Positions 16,963 through 25,068 of a DNA stretch of 64,000 nt are shown piece by piece. A model generated the notes under the pieces. It saw only the letters and a list, made by a program, of their open reading frames with translations. It did not search any database and had not been told where the DNA came from. Source of the stretch: Acetomicrobium hydrogeniformans ATCC BAA-1850 (GTDB lineage: Bacteria > Synergistota > Synergistia > Synergistales > Acetomicrobiaceae); assembly GCF_000160455.2 (NCBI RefSeq), contig NZ_ACJX03000001.1, positions 1,188,001 through 1,252,000 on the forward strand, written 5' to 3'. Position numbers and translations under genes: made by a program. Position 1 is the first letter of the stretch, and every line of letters starts with the position of its first letter.

Positions 16963-18066
16963 GTGGTAAGTAAGTTCCTGGAAGAAACCATTGGAATGGT
17001 CGAGATACCAGAGCTTCATCTGGAGTCCGGCAGGGTATTAAAAAAGGTCAGGCAGGCCTATGCCGTGTACGGGTCTTTAGATGCCAGACAAGTGGTACTG
17101 GTATGCCATGCCCTTACCGGGAGTCATCATGTCGCCGGCCCTGACGTCCCCGGATTGCCTGAGGCGTGGTGGGATCCTTTGGTTGGTCCCGGCAAGGCCA
17201 TCGATACGGAGAGGTTCTGCGTTCTTTGCTTCAACGTCTTGGGGAGCCCCTACGGGAGTACTTCGCCCTTGAGCCCTTGCGATGACGATGGGCGTCCTTA
17301 TGGTATGCGTTTTCCTGTATTTTCCGTCAGGGATATGGTGAAAGCGCAGCATGAAGCCTTAAAGATCATTGGCATCGAGAAACTCGAATGTGTAATCGGA
17401 GGTTCTTTGGGCGGGATGCAAGCTTTGGAGTGGGCTGTGATGTTTCCCGAGGTCGTAAAACGTTCAGTAGTGATAGCAGCTCCCGCCTTTACGTATCCTC
17501 AGGCGATTGCATTCAACGAGGTTCAGCGCCAGGCGATAATGGCAGATCCCCAATGGCGAGGAGGAGATTATTACGATTCGGCTCCTCCGGAACGAGGACT
17601 CGCCATTGCGAGGATGTTGGCCATGATCACCTACAGGAGCGAGGAAACTTTTGTCAAAAGATACATGAGGGAGCTGGCCTTCGGCGCTCCCTGGGATTGG
17701 GATGGCAAATTCAAGATCGAGACCTATATTCACCATCATGGCGAAAAGTTGGTGCAAAGGTTTGATGCTAATTGCTATCTATACTTGACCAGGGCTATGG
17801 ATTTGCACGATATAGGAGAGGGCAGGGGAGGGGTTAAGAAAGCGCTCTCAATGATTGGCGGCCAGCTTTTGGCCGTGGGCATATCGAGCGATCTTCTCTT
17901 TCCCAATTGGCAGGTTGAAGGGATAGTCTCCGAAGCCAGGGAAGCTGGCGTCGAAGCCTTTTACGACGAAATAGAAAGCGATAACGGGCATGACGCCTTT
18001 CTTATAGACTTGGATCAACTGGACGACATTTTGCGGGGTTTCTGGAAGAGGACTATGCTGTACTAA
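16963..18066 (+). CDS. metX: Homoserine O-acetyltransferase
   Basis: Acetylates homoserine for MetY. The 367-residue alpha/beta-hydrolase shows CHALTGSHHVAG, the nucleophile elbow GGSLGGMQALEW, a late Asp in SSDLLFPNWQ and the catalytic His in NGHDAFLID. GTG at 16963 follows AAGGCGGG. It is 24 nt after metY and should share the SAM riboswitch. Substrate preference for acetyl- over succinyl-CoA is inferred from family and the partnership with MetY. Confidence 0.93.
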   Translation: MVSKFLEETIGMVEIPELHLESGRVLKKVRQAYAVYGSLDARQVVLVCHALTGSHHVAGPDVPGLPEAWWDPLVGPGKAIDTERFCVLCFNVLGSPYGSTSPLSPCDDDGRPYGMRFPVFSVRDMVKAQHEALKIIGIEKLECVIGGSLGGMQALEWAVMFPEVVKRSVVIAAPAFTYPQAIAFNEVQRQAIMADPQWRGGDYYDSAPPERGLAIARMLAMITYRSEETFVKRYMRELAFGAPWDWDGKFKIETYIHHHGEKLVQRFDANCYLYLTRAMDLHDIGEGRGGVKKALSMIGGQLLAVGISSDLLFPNWQVEGIVSEAREAGVEAFYDEIESDNGHDAFLIDLDQLDDILRGFWKRTMLY

Positions 18067-18081
18067 AAACAATGCTCATTC

Positions 18082-18187
18082 TGAAGAAGGCGTTGGCTCT
18101 GGAAGCAGCCTAATGCTTCCCTACCACGGAAAGTTACGCCTGCGGAGCTGGTCTGCTAGGGCCACTATGAAGTAGGAAGCCTTTTTT
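18082..18187 (+). ncRNA. Unassigned structured RNA with alternative hairpins and terminator
   Basis: About 100 nt between metX and the tRNA promoter. GGAAGCA (18101-18107) pairs with TGCTTCC (18114-18120). AGGCGT (18088-18093) can pair with ACGCCT (18136-18141). Instead, GCTTCCCTAC (18115-18124) can pair with GTAGGAAGC (18172-18180) directly before TTTTTT. The first and last pairings exclude each other, as in a riboswitch or attenuator. I do not recognise a known RNA family. It may be a standalone small RNA or just an elaborate metYX terminator. Confidence 0.5.
18175..18187 (+). terminator. 3' end of metYX transcript
   Basis: The GTAGGAAGC arm closes a long-range stem with 18115-18124 (one bulged C) and is followed by CTTTTTT. 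It precedes the independent promoter of the tRNA cluster. Confidence 0.6.
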
Positions 18188-18259
18188 GTAAGGAAGGGGT
18201 AGTTCACGTTACGAGATTATTTTCAATTGGTATTTTTGAAAAATGCCGTCCCAATGAGA

Positions 18260-18289
18260 TTGACAGAATTGCCGGGTCACGGTTATACT
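18260..18289 (+). promoter_or_regulatory. Promoter of the six-tRNA cluster
   Basis: TTGACA (18260-18265), 18 nt, TATACT (18284-18289), ending 12 nt before tRNA-Val. The position fits transcription starting a few bases before the first tRNA. Confidence 0.85.
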
Positions 18290-18301
18290 AATACGCGCTG
18301 A

Positions 18302-18376
18302 GGGCGGATAGCTCAGCGGAAGAGCACCTGCCTTACACGCAGGGGGTCATAGGTTCGAACCCTATTCCGCCCACCA
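18302..18376 (+). tRNA. tRNA-Val (anticodon TAC)
   Basis: Acceptor GGGCGGA pairs with TCCGCCC. The anticodon loop CTTACAC gives TAC, the T loop is TTCGAAC and CCA is encoded. It is first in the tRNA operon. Confidence 0.95.
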
Positions 18377-18392
18377 TGAGGCAGCAATATGC

Positions 18393-18469
18393 GGGGCTGT
18401 AGCTCAGCCGGTTAGAGCGCTGGCCTGTCACGTCAGAGGCCGCGGGTTCAAGTCCCGTCAGCCCCGCCA
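18393..18469 (+). tRNA. tRNA-Asp (anticodon GTC)
   Basis: Acceptor GGGGCTG pairs with CAGCCCC. The loop CTGTCAC gives GTC, the discriminator is G and CCA is encoded. Confidence 0.95.
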
Positions 18470-18490
18470 TATTTTGACCAGGTGGCGAGA

Positions 18491-18566
<76 letters not shown>

Positions 18567-18607
18567 TTGAAAGAAAGAATAGAAGGCAAGAGGTAAGGTA
18601 GGAGAAT

Positions 18608-18682
18608 GCGGAAGTAGCTCAGGGGTAGAGCACCACCTTGCCAAGGTGGGGGCCGCGGGTTCAAATCCCGTCTTCCGCTCCA
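18608..18682 (+). tRNA. tRNA-Gly (anticodon GCC)
   Basis: Acceptor GCGGAAG pairs with CTTCCGC. The anticodon loop CTTGCCA gives GCC. The discriminator is T and CCA is encoded. Confidence 0.95.
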
Positions 18683-18690
18683 GAGATCTC

Positions 18691-18765
18691 GGCGGCATAG
18701 CCAAGTGGTAAGGCAGGGGACTGCAAATCCCTTATACCCCGGTTCGAATCCGGGTGCCGCCTCCA
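18691..18765 (+). tRNA. tRNA-Cys (anticodon GCA)
   Basis: Acceptor GGCGGCA pairs with TGCCGCC. The loop CTGCAAA gives GCA. The discriminator is T and CCA is encoded. It lies 8 nt after tRNA-Gly. Confidence 0.95.
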
Positions 18766-18779
18766 GATAAAAAGCATAC

Positions 18780-18855
18780 TCCGGCGTAGCTCAACCGGCA
18801 GAGCGGGTGGCTGTTAACCACTAGGTTGCAGGTTCGAGTCCTGCCGCCGGAGCCA
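18780..18855 (+). tRNA. tRNA-Asn (anticodon GTT)
   Basis: Acceptor TCCGGCG pairs with CGCCGGA. The loop CTGTTAA gives GTT. The discriminator is G and CCA is encoded. It is the last tRNA of the cluster. Confidence 0.95.
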
Positions 18856-18891
18856 TAGAGATTAAGTCCGAAGAGGGCGTATATTTTATAG

Positions 18892-18930
18892 AATATCCCC
18901 CGCCAATTGAACTCGCGGGGGATATTTGCA
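18892..18930 (+). terminator. Terminator of the tRNA cluster
   Basis: AATATCCCCCGC (18892-18903) and GCGGGGGATATT (18915-18926) form a perfect 12-bp stem. The T-tract after it is weak, so termination efficiency is uncertain. Confidence 0.75.
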
Positions 18931-19014
18931 TATTTGCCCTATGGATCTGACTGAAGGAAACTAAATGGAATCGTAGACTTTGTTTCGCTTTTTTAGTGGA
19001 AGGCCCTTCTGATT

Positions 19015-19545
19015 ATGAAATGCGAAAGGCGGGAGATGATGACTTTCGAGGAAAAGGAAAAGAGAGAGGAATTGAAAGAGGTGACCATTTACACCGACGG
19101 TGCCTGTTTAGGCAATCCCGGCCCTGGAGGATATGGTGTAGTCTTGCTTTACAACGGCCATAGAAAGGAAATATCGGGAGGATTCAGGCTTACGACGAAC
19201 AACAGAATGGAGATATATGCAGCTATAGCGGGATTGAGCGCCCTAAAGTGCAGGTGTAAGGTCAAGCTTTATACTGATTCGAGGTATCTCGCCGACGCTA
19301 TGAATAAGGGGTGGGTAAAGAGGTGGAAGGCCAATGGATGGATGCGAAATAAAAAGGAAAGGGCTTTGAATGTCGATCTGTGGGAACAGCTGCTCCGGTT
19401 ATGCGAAAAACATGAAGTGGAATTCCTCTGGGTCAGAGGACATGACGGAAATGTGGAGAACGAACGTTGCGACCAACTTTCCACGACTGCTGCCAGAGGC
19501 AAAAACCTCCCCATTGATCAGGGCTACGAAAATGCCGACCAATAA
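19015..19545 (+). CDS. rnhA: Ribonuclease HI
   Basis: Degrades RNA in RNA-DNA hybrids. The 176-residue protein has the catalytic set: YTDGACLGNPGPGG (Asp), NRMEIYAAI (Glu), YTDSRYL (Asp), and HDGNVENERCD (late His and Asp), with the basic handle region GWVKRWKANGWM. The N-terminus before KEVTIYTDGA is about 20 residues longer than in E. coli. ATG at 19015 is assumed; the ATGs at 19036 and 19039 follow GGCGGGAG too closely to be favoured. A type II enzyme (rnhB) is also present at 36394. Confidence 0.93.
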   Translation: MKCERREMMTFEEKEKREELKEVTIYTDGACLGNPGPGGYGVVLLYNGHRKEISGGFRLTTNNRMEIYAAIAGLSALKCRCKVKLYTDSRYLADAMNKGWVKRWKANGWMRNKKERALNVDLWEQLLRLCEKHEVEFLWVRGHDGNVENERCDQLSTTAARGKNLPIDQGYENADQ

Positions 19546-19676
19546 CCCATTTTAAGAAGAGCGGATTTATGGCTTGTTTTGGAGTATGTCATTTGATTAA
19601 AGTCCTTTCAAAATATGTGATTTGTTTGACTAACTAGAGAGAAGGTAGTAGTATATTTTATACAGGAAAAATATAT

Positions 19677-19760
19677 CGCCGGGGGTGCTTCGCGATGGCG
19701 GGGCTGAGAGCATACCCCTAGACCTGACCCAGGTAATGCTGGCGGAGGAAGGGCGAGCCG
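19677..19760 (+). ncRNA. TPP (THI-box) riboswitch upstream of thi4
   Basis: The core GGGGCTGAGAG...CCTAGACCTGACCCAGGTAATGCTGGCGGAGG matches the THI-box CTGAGA, ACCTGA and GGATAATGCC-type blocks. A strong terminator follows at 19797. Thiamine diphosphate would repress the thiazole synthase gene. Confidence 0.95.
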
Positions 19761-19796
19761 AAAAATTTAAATCAACCGAAAATCTAGATGTAAACC

Positions 19797-19825
19797 TAAA
19801 AAGCCGCCCAGGGGCGGCTTTTTAT
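19797..19825 (+). terminator. TPP riboswitch terminator
   Basis: AAAAAGCCGCCC, a two-base loop (AG), and GGGCGGCTTTTT form a stem followed by T-rich DNA. It lies between the TPP aptamer and the Thi4-type gene. Confidence 0.9.
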
Positions 19826-19859
19826 TATGGAAGATTAAATCTATAGGAGGTGCTTAAAG

Positions 19860-20639
19860 GTGAAGCTCGATGAGCTGGTTATAACAAAAGCCATAGTCGA
19901 AGGGTACTTCAAGAAACTAATGAATTGTTTAGAGCTCGATGTTGCCATAGTTGGCGGAGGTCCTTCTGGGCTGGTGGCAGCTCTTGAATTGGCCAAGGCC
20001 GGCAAGAAGGTGGCTCTTTACGAACGCAAGCTAAGCGTTGGCGGCGGAATGTGGGGAGGTGGAATGCTTTTTAATGAGATAGTGATACAGCATGAAGCCA
20101 AAGAAATCTTGGAAGGGGTGGGCGTCAATGTACGCCCCTATGAGGTCGAGGGATATTACACTGCCGATTCCGTTGAGGCCGTGAGCACATTGACGAGTAA
20201 GGCCGTGAAGGCAGGAGCGACGATATTTAATGCCCTTAGCGTGGAGGACGTAGTGGTGGACGATGAGGAGAGGATAAATGGGCTCGTTGTAAATTGGACG
20301 GCTGTGGAGATGGCAGGTCTTCACGTTGATCCACTGTCGATTCATTGCAAATATGTGATAGACGCTACGGGACACGACACCGAAGTGGTAAGAGTAGTGG
20401 CGCGCAAGATGCCGGGCAGGCTTTTTACGGCGACTGGCAACATTGAAGGCGAGAAGTTTATGTCGCCCGACAGGGCAGAAAAGTTGACAATAGTAAACAC
20501 CCGCGAGGTATTCCCGGGTCTTTACGTGGCCGGAATGGCAGCCAACGCCACCTTCGGAGGTCCCAGGATGGGGCCTATCTTTGGGGGGATGCTGCTTTCG
20601 GGCGCGAAGGCCGCGAGGGAGATTTTAAGTAAAATTTAG
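19860..20639 (+). CDS. thi4: Thi4-type thiazole synthase, histidine (sulfide-dependent) form
   Basis: Builds the adenylated thiazole carboxylate of thiamine from NAD and glycine. The 259-residue flavoprotein-like fold has the dinucleotide motif [18 protein letters not shown] (about 28-45), [22 protein letters not shown] and the C-terminal [24 protein letters not shown]. At the active-site position where yeast Thi4 has the sacrificial Cys, this protein has H155 (AGLHVDP), as in methanogen enzymes that use external sulfide catalytically. GTG at 19860 follows TAGGAGGT by 8 nt. TPP riboswitch control confirms the pathway. The ribulose-1,5-bisphosphate isomerase homologue is less likely. Confidence 0.9.
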   Translation: MKLDELVITKAIVEGYFKKLMNCLELDVAIVGGGPSGLVAALELAKAGKKVALYERKLSVGGGMWGGGMLFNEIVIQHEAKEILEGVGVNVRPYEVEGYYTADSVEAVSTLTSKAVKAGATIFNALSVEDVVVDDEERINGLVVNWTAVEMAGLHVDPLSIHCKYVIDATGHDTEVVRVVARKMPGRLFTATGNIEGEKFMSPDRAEKLTIVNTREVFPGLYVAGMAANATFGGPRMGPIFGGMLLSGAKAAREILSKI

Positions 20640-20668
20640 CAAGTTTTCTTACGCCTCAATTTTTTTTG

Positions 20669-20716
20669 GTCGCGAGCGAATTTGATTGGCCCGTAGGGTT
20701 TGCTCGCGACTTTTTT
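20669..20716 (+). terminator. Terminator after thi4
   Basis: GTCGCGAGC (20669-20677) pairs with GCTCGCGAC (20702-20710), followed by TTTTTT. It separates thi4 from the thioesterase-kor unit. Confidence 0.88.
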
Positions 20717-20795
20717 CCTGTCGGTCTGATCAATTGGAAGACAGGTGATATTGTGGTAAATTGAGACTAAATAAACGGTTCAGGAGGTGTTGTAG

Positions 20796-21203
20796 ATGTT
20801 GGATATTTCTCAATTGGTTTCCCTTGGTTCGGAAAGGGCTATTAAGAAGACTGTTTCCGTCGATGATACCGTCGGCAATTCGTCGCTTTACCTTGAACAG
20901 TTCTTATCGACTTCTGCATGTATAAATATGGTCGTAAGAATGGCTACGGAAATGGTTGACCAGGCACTGCCTCAGGGGTTCATATCCGTAGGCTATCACA
21001 CCGAGATAACTCATGAAGAACCTACTATGATGGGAGCCGAAGTCTCTTACAAAGTTGTCTTGAAGGAGATAGACGGCAACAGATTGACCTTCGATTTTGA
21101 AATTAGCGATAAAAATGGGATTGTCAGTTACGGCAAGCATGTCAGAGCGGTAGTAAACTACACGAAATTGCTCGAAAAAGCCAAAGAAAGGATGAGCACC
21201 TAA
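20796..21203 (+). CDS. Hotdog-fold thioesterase, fluoroacetyl-CoA thioesterase (FlK)-like
   Basis: A 135-residue acyl-CoA thioesterase-like protein. LSTSACINMVVRMATEMVDQ, ISVGYHTEITHEEPTMMG and KHVRAVVNY align by eye with the FlK group pattern, including the Thr, Glu and His positions used for catalysis. The true substrate is unknown; fluoroacetate resistance is not implied. ATG at 20796 follows CAGGAGGTG. It sits 63 nt before the ferredoxin subunit of an oxidoreductase, on the same strand. A role in hydrolysing or recycling the acyl-CoA product of that enzyme is my inference. Confidence 0.75.
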   Translation: MLDISQLVSLGSERAIKKTVSVDDTVGNSSLYLEQFLSTSACINMVVRMATEMVDQALPQGFISVGYHTEITHEEPTMMGAEVSYKVVLKEIDGNRLTFDFEISDKNGIVSYGKHVRAVVNYTKLLEKAKERMST

Positions 21204-21266
21204 ACCTGGATGCTTTGTTGATCTCCTGGTCATAAAATCCGTCGATGTCTGAGAGGGGGGTAAAGT

Positions 21267-21524
21267 ATGCATTCCCATGAAGGCGAGATTGAAATAGCTG
21301 AGGGCAAGAAATTCATAATTAGGATAAGAAGGGAACGATGCAAGGGATGCGAAATTTGCATAGAATTTTGCCCCAAGAAAGTCTTTGAAGGCGACGAGCT
21401 CGGACATCCAATCCCGGAGAGGATTGACGAATGTATAGGTTGCGGAACTTGCGAATTGCGCTGCCCCGACTTTGCCATTGAGGTAATACCGAAGGAGTGT
21501 CATGATAGTGAAGAAAAAAGTTAA
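21267..21524 (+). CDS. korD: 2-oxoacid:ferredoxin oxidoreductase, ferredoxin (delta) subunit
   Basis: An 85-residue protein with two [4Fe-4S] motifs, CKGCEICIEFCPKKVF and CIGCGTCELRCPDFAI. It passes electrons from the thiamine-diphosphate centre to ferredoxin. ATG at 21267 follows GAGGGGGG. It overlaps the alpha-subunit gene by 23 nt, so the subunits are translated together. The order delta-alpha-beta-gamma is that of KorDABC complexes, although VOR-like specificity is not excluded. Confidence 0.88.
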   Translation: MHSHEGEIEIAEGKKFIIRIRRERCKGCEICIEFCPKKVFEGDELGHPIPERIDECIGCGTCELRCPDFAIEVIPKECHDSEEKS

Positions 21525-22647
21525 ATTCATGTTGGGCAATGAGGCTATAGTGGAGGGTGCACTCCTGGCGGGGGCGACATTTTTTGCCGGATATCCCATA
21601 ACCCCTTCGTCAGAGGTGGCCGAAAGTGCATCCAGAAAGCTCCCTCAGATAGGGGGTTGCTATCTTCAAATGGAAGATGAAATCGCAAGCATTGCTGCCA
21701 TAATAGGTGCATCCATTGGAGGGGCCAAGGCCTTTACAGCCACATCGGGGCCAGGTTTTTCCTTGATGCAAGAAAACATTGGCCTGGCCATCATGGCAGA
21801 GGTTCCCTGTGTGATAGTCAATGTCCAAAGGTCAGGCCCAAGCACAGGATTGGCCACCCGCCCAGCTCAGGCAGACATCATGCAGGCCCGCTGGGGACGC
21901 CATGGGGATCACTCCGTGATCGCCCTCTCTCCTGCCACTGTGCAGGAGTGCTTCGATCTCATGGTTCAAGCCTTTAATATGGCTGAAAAGTACAGATGCC
22001 CCGTCCTTTTCATGGCCGACGAAACGGTAGGTCACTTGCGCGAAAACTGCGTTCTCCGTTTAAGGGATGAAGTCGAGATCGTGAACAGAAAGAGACCCCC
22101 TGAAGGGCTTGAAGAATATTTGCCATACAAAGCCGACGACGATCTGGTGCCTCCCATGGTCACGCCGGGCAGCGATTATTTAACCAGATATCATTCCTCG
22201 ACCCATAACGAAAAGGGCTTGCCCACAAGTTCTCCTCAGGAGGCTAGGAAACTTATCAAGAGGCTTTACGACAAAATAGAGAAAAATAAAGATGATATTA
22301 TAATGTACAGAGAATTTGACGTAACGAAGTGCGAATATCTGGTGATCTGTTTCGGCGGAGCCGTCAGGGCGGCCAGGCAGGCTGCGATAGAGGCGAAAGA
22401 GGAAGGACTGAGCGTAGGCGTACTACAGCTTCAGACGGTATGGCCTTTCCCTGCAGAATATATTAGCGAAATTTCCAAGGGCAAGCGAGGGATAATCGTT
22501 CCCGAGATGAACATGGGTCAGATAATCGGTGAAGTGCGAAAAGCCGTTCCCGACGAAATTCCGGTCCTTGGGGCAAATCGTTATGACGGTGAACCCCTGA
22601 CGCCTAAGGAAATTATCCAAGTCTTGGGCGAGGTGGTATCGTTATGA
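21502..22647 (+). CDS. korA: 2-oxoacid:ferredoxin oxidoreductase, alpha subunit
   Basis: A 381-residue subunit with GNEAIVEGALLAGATFFAGYPITPSSEV at the N-terminus, the pyrimidine-binding QMEDEIASIAAIIGASIGG and TSGPGFSLMQENIG blocks, and a C-terminal transketolase-like domain. It oxidises a 2-oxoacid to acyl-CoA, reducing ferredoxin. ATG at 21502 follows AAGGAG at 6 nt, inside the end of korD. 2-Oxoglutarate is the conventional substrate for this arrangement; branched-chain 2-oxoacids are possible in an amino-acid fermenter. Confidence 0.9.
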   Translation: MIVKKKVKFMLGNEAIVEGALLAGATFFAGYPITPSSEVAESASRKLPQIGGCYLQMEDEIASIAAIIGASIGGAKAFTATSGPGFSLMQENIGLAIMAEVPCVIVNVQRSGPSTGLATRPAQADIMQARWGRHGDHSVIALSPATVQECFDLMVQAFNMAEKYRCPVLFMADETVGHLRENCVLRLRDEVEIVNRKRPPEGLEEYLPYKADDDLVPPMVTPGSDYLTRYHSSTHNEKGLPTSSPQEARKLIKRLYDKIEKNKDDIIMYREFDVTKCEYLVICFGGAVRAARQAAIEAKEEGLSVGVLQLQTVWPFPAEYISEISKGKRGIIVPEMNMGQIIGEVRKAVPDEIPVLGANRYDGEPLTPKEIIQVLGEVVSL

Positions 22648-23486
22648 GCAAAAGATCGTGCGAAGTCAGCTGGAAGGCCTTTTTGAGGGAAGAAAACCTG
22701 CCCCATCAGTGGTGCCCCGGTTGCGGCTACGGGGTGATCTTGAAGAGTATGCTTTATGCCTTCGAAAAGGGCGGCCTTGCTCCGAAAGATGTCGTTGTAG
22801 TTACGGGGATCGGCTGTTGGGGTAAAGCCGATGATTATCTTTATGCCAATACGGTTCACGTTACACACGGGAGAGCTTTGCCCGTCGCAACGGGCATAAA
22901 GGTGGCAAATCCATCTATGAAGGTCATAGCTTTGATGGGCGATGGCGATAGCGCGACAATCGGAGGAAATCATTTGATTCACTCTTCGCGCAGGAACATA
23001 GACGTCGTCGCCTTGGTAGCCAATAACCTTAACTACGGAATGACGGGCGGCCAATATTCCTGCACTACGCCGCTTTATTCCAGGACGTCTACATCCTGGT
23101 ACGGTGATCCGGAGCCGGCGCTCGATGTTTGTCGTATTTCGGAGACGGCCGGAGCAAGTTTCGTCGCCAGAACGACCGTCTATCATGCGACAACGATAGA
23201 AAAATATATCGGAATGGCCCTTTCTCACGAAGGTTTTTCCCTGGTGGAAGTGATATCTCCCTGTCCGACCTATTTTGGAAGGTATAACAAGCTCTCCAAA
23301 GCGCCGGAAATGCTGAAATGGCTGAAGGAACAGTCGATACCCATAGAGCGCGTAAAGGACTTATCCGAAGAAGACCTTAAGGAAAAGTTCGTCACCGGAG
23401 TATTTGTCGATAAAAAAGGACATTCCTTCCTGTCCCGCTACAGGGTAATACAGTCTCGGGCAAGGAACGAGCTTGAAAGCGAGTGA
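22644..23486 (+). CDS. korB: 2-oxoacid:ferredoxin oxidoreductase, beta subunit
   Basis: A 280-residue thiamine-diphosphate-binding subunit. WCPGCGYGVILK at the N-terminus, GIGCWGKADDY, HGRALPVATGIK and the GDGDSATIGGNHLIH...NNLNYGMTGGQ segment (the GDG-x20+-NN cofactor motif) are diagnostic. The ATG overlaps korA by 4 nt. It works with korA, korC and korD as one enzyme. Confidence 0.93.
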   Translation: MSKRSCEVSWKAFLREENLPHQWCPGCGYGVILKSMLYAFEKGGLAPKDVVVVTGIGCWGKADDYLYANTVHVTHGRALPVATGIKVANPSMKVIALMGDGDSATIGGNHLIHSSRRNIDVVALVANNLNYGMTGGQYSCTTPLYSRTSTSWYGDPEPALDVCRISETAGASFVARTTVYHATTIEKYIGMALSHEGFSLVEVISPCPTYFGRYNKLSKAPEMLKWLKEQSIPIERVKDLSEEDLKEKFVTGVFVDKKGHSFLSRYRVIQSRARNELESE

Positions 23487-23492
23487 TCGTCA

Positions 23493-24038
23493 ATGAAATA
23501 TGAAGTTATTTTTGCGGGAATCGGTGGTCAAGGAGTGATTTTAGCCGGCACTTTGCTTGGCGAGGCTGCCGTAGCTTCCGGGCTGAAGGCCTCTCAGACG
23601 CAGGCTTACGGAGTGTCGGCCAGGGGAGGCTTTACAAAGACGGACGTTGTAATCTCTGACGGCGAGATTCTCTTCCCTTATGCCTTAAGCCCCGATATCG
23701 TCGTCATTTTGGCCGAGGAAGCCCTGGTTCGGTATCTTGATATAGAAAACAAAAACTGCAAAGTGGTTTACGATTCCGGCTTGATTGACGCGTCAAAATA
23801 CAAGCTGGATTCGAGATTTGTCGGATTTCCCATAACGAAGACTGCCATCGAAATGGGTTCTTCCAGGAGCGCGAACGTGCTTTCCCTGGGGATAGTTGCT
23901 AGCTCCTTAAAGGCGATTTCGACTGAGGCGTTGTTTCAAACCTTGGCCGAGGCTTTCTCGCCAAAAATACGGGATATAAACGCTAAGATTCTACAAAAAG
24001 GCATTGATGTTGGAAATGAGATAATTTCTAGCCGTTAG
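23493..24038 (+). CDS. korC: 2-oxoacid:ferredoxin oxidoreductase, gamma subunit
   Basis: A 181-residue subunit with the family start VIFAGIGGQGVILAGTLLGEAA and the SQTQAYGVSARGGFTKTDVVIS block. It contributes to CoA binding and completes the complex. The ATG is 6 nt after korB. An inverted repeat and a convergent gene (pdxS) follow. Confidence 0.92.
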   Translation: MKYEVIFAGIGGQGVILAGTLLGEAAVASGLKASQTQAYGVSARGGFTKTDVVISDGEILFPYALSPDIVVILAEEALVRYLDIENKNCKVVYDSGLIDASKYKLDSRFVGFPITKTAIEMGSSRSANVLSLGIVASSLKAISTEALFQTLAEAFSPKIRDINAKILQKGIDVGNEIISSR

Positions 24039-24044
24039 CTTTAT

Positions 24045-24197
24045 GAAGAGGCATTTCAGGGAAAGCTGTTTTTCTCTATTGTTCTTGCTGTAATAAGCTC
24101 TTTGTTCATTGTGTGTCGATAAGCCTTTGGACATCTTTGACAACATCCATTGACTTTGCTTTTGATTATGCCTTTGTGATCCCTGTTATGCCTCTTC
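24045..24197. repeat. 153-bp element bounded by an 18-bp imperfect inverted repeat
   Basis: GAAGAGGCATTTCAGGGA (24045-24062) and TCCCTGTTATGCCTCTTC (24180-24197) are inverted repeats matching at 16 of 18 positions. They enclose about 117 nt without a gene, between the convergent korC and pdxS genes. No clear target duplication flanks it. It could be a small non-autonomous element or a long imperfect bidirectional terminator. Confidence 0.5.
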
Positions 24198-24218
24198 GAC
24201 ACTTTTGTTTCTGATGCG

Positions 24219-25061
24219 TTAGATTAAAACTCCTTCCATGGCCTCTCCGAGTCCTGTTGATACCTCTGCCAAAACTCCGGGTTTTTTAAAGTTTGCGACG
24301 GCTTTTACTATCGCTTTTGCCCTTATCGAAGGATTCTCCGATTTGAAGATGCCACTTCCAACGAAGACGCCATCACAGCCCAGTTGCATCATCAAAGCGG
24401 CATCGGCAGGAGTGGCGATTCCGCCAGCTGCGAAGTTGACGACGGGAAGCCCTCCTGTTGCGCGACACGTTTCCAGCAATTCCAAGGGAACGCGCAGCTC
24501 ACCGGCGAGGGTTGGCAGGTCCTCTTCGTTTGCCGATAAAAGCTTCTTCAATTGGGCATAGATTGTTCTGACATGCCTTACTGCCTCTATTACGTTGCCC
24601 GTGCCGGCTTCCCCCTTGGTTCGGATCATAGTTGCACCTTCGGCAATTCGACGCAGGGCCTCTCCCAGGTCGCGGGCACCGCAAACAAAAGGAGTTTTAA
24701 ATTCTCTCTTGTTTATGTGATGTTCGTCGTCGGCAGGTGTTAAGACCTCACTTTCGTCTATGAAGTCTACTCCAAGTGCTTCTAGGATCTGCGCCTCGAC
24801 GAAATGTCCTATGCGCACTTTGGCCATAACCGGTATGGAAACGGCATTTTTTATCTCCAATATCTTTGTAGGGTCGGCCATTCGAGCCACCTTGCCCTCC
24901 TTTCGCAAATCTGCAGGCACCTTTTCTAGGGCCATAACGGCCACGGCGCCCGCATCCTCCGCTATTTTGGCCTGCTCGCTGTTTGTCACGTCCATGATGA
25001 CTCCTCCGACGAATTGCTTTGCCAGCTTTTCTTTGTCGGTGAAGTTGATTTGGTTTTTCAC
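24219..25061 (-). CDS. pdxS: Pyridoxal 5'-phosphate synthase, PdxS subunit
   Basis: The barrel subunit that makes PLP from a pentose phosphate, glyceraldehyde phosphate and ammonia. Its 280 residues show [55 protein letters not shown] (phosphate loop) and [23 protein letters not shown] at 25061 follows AAGGGGGA by 8 nt. The glutaminase partner PdxT, usually the next gene, is not in this window. The ribosome-binding site lies in an inverted repeat. Confidence 0.96.
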   Translation of the reverse strand: MKNQINFTDKEKLAKQFVGGVIMDVTNSEQAKIAEDAGAVAVMALEKVPADLRKEGKVARMADPTKILEIKNAVSIPVMAKVRIGHFVEAQILEALGVDFIDESEVLTPADDEHHINKREFKTPFVCGARDLGEALRRIAEGATMIRTKGEAGTGNVIEAVRHVRTIYAQLKKLLSANEEDLPTLAGELRVPLELLETCRATGGLPVVNFAAGGIATPADAALMMQLGCDGVFVGSGIFKSENPSIRAKAIVKAVANFKKPGVLAEVSTGLGEAMEGVLI

Positions 25062-25068
25062 TGCAAGT

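Noticed and set aside
18082-18187. Possible cobalamin riboswitch (GCCACT...GGAAGCC resembles its 3' part) or SRP RNA (GGAAGCAGCC)
   Set aside because: The upstream B12-box blocks and the SRP GGAA tetraloop helix are absent, so only an unassigned RNA is claimed.
19626-19657. TTGACT ... TATATT as promoter for the thi4 riboswitch
   Set aside because: The 20-nt spacing is too long and no better -10 is in register; left out of the feature list.
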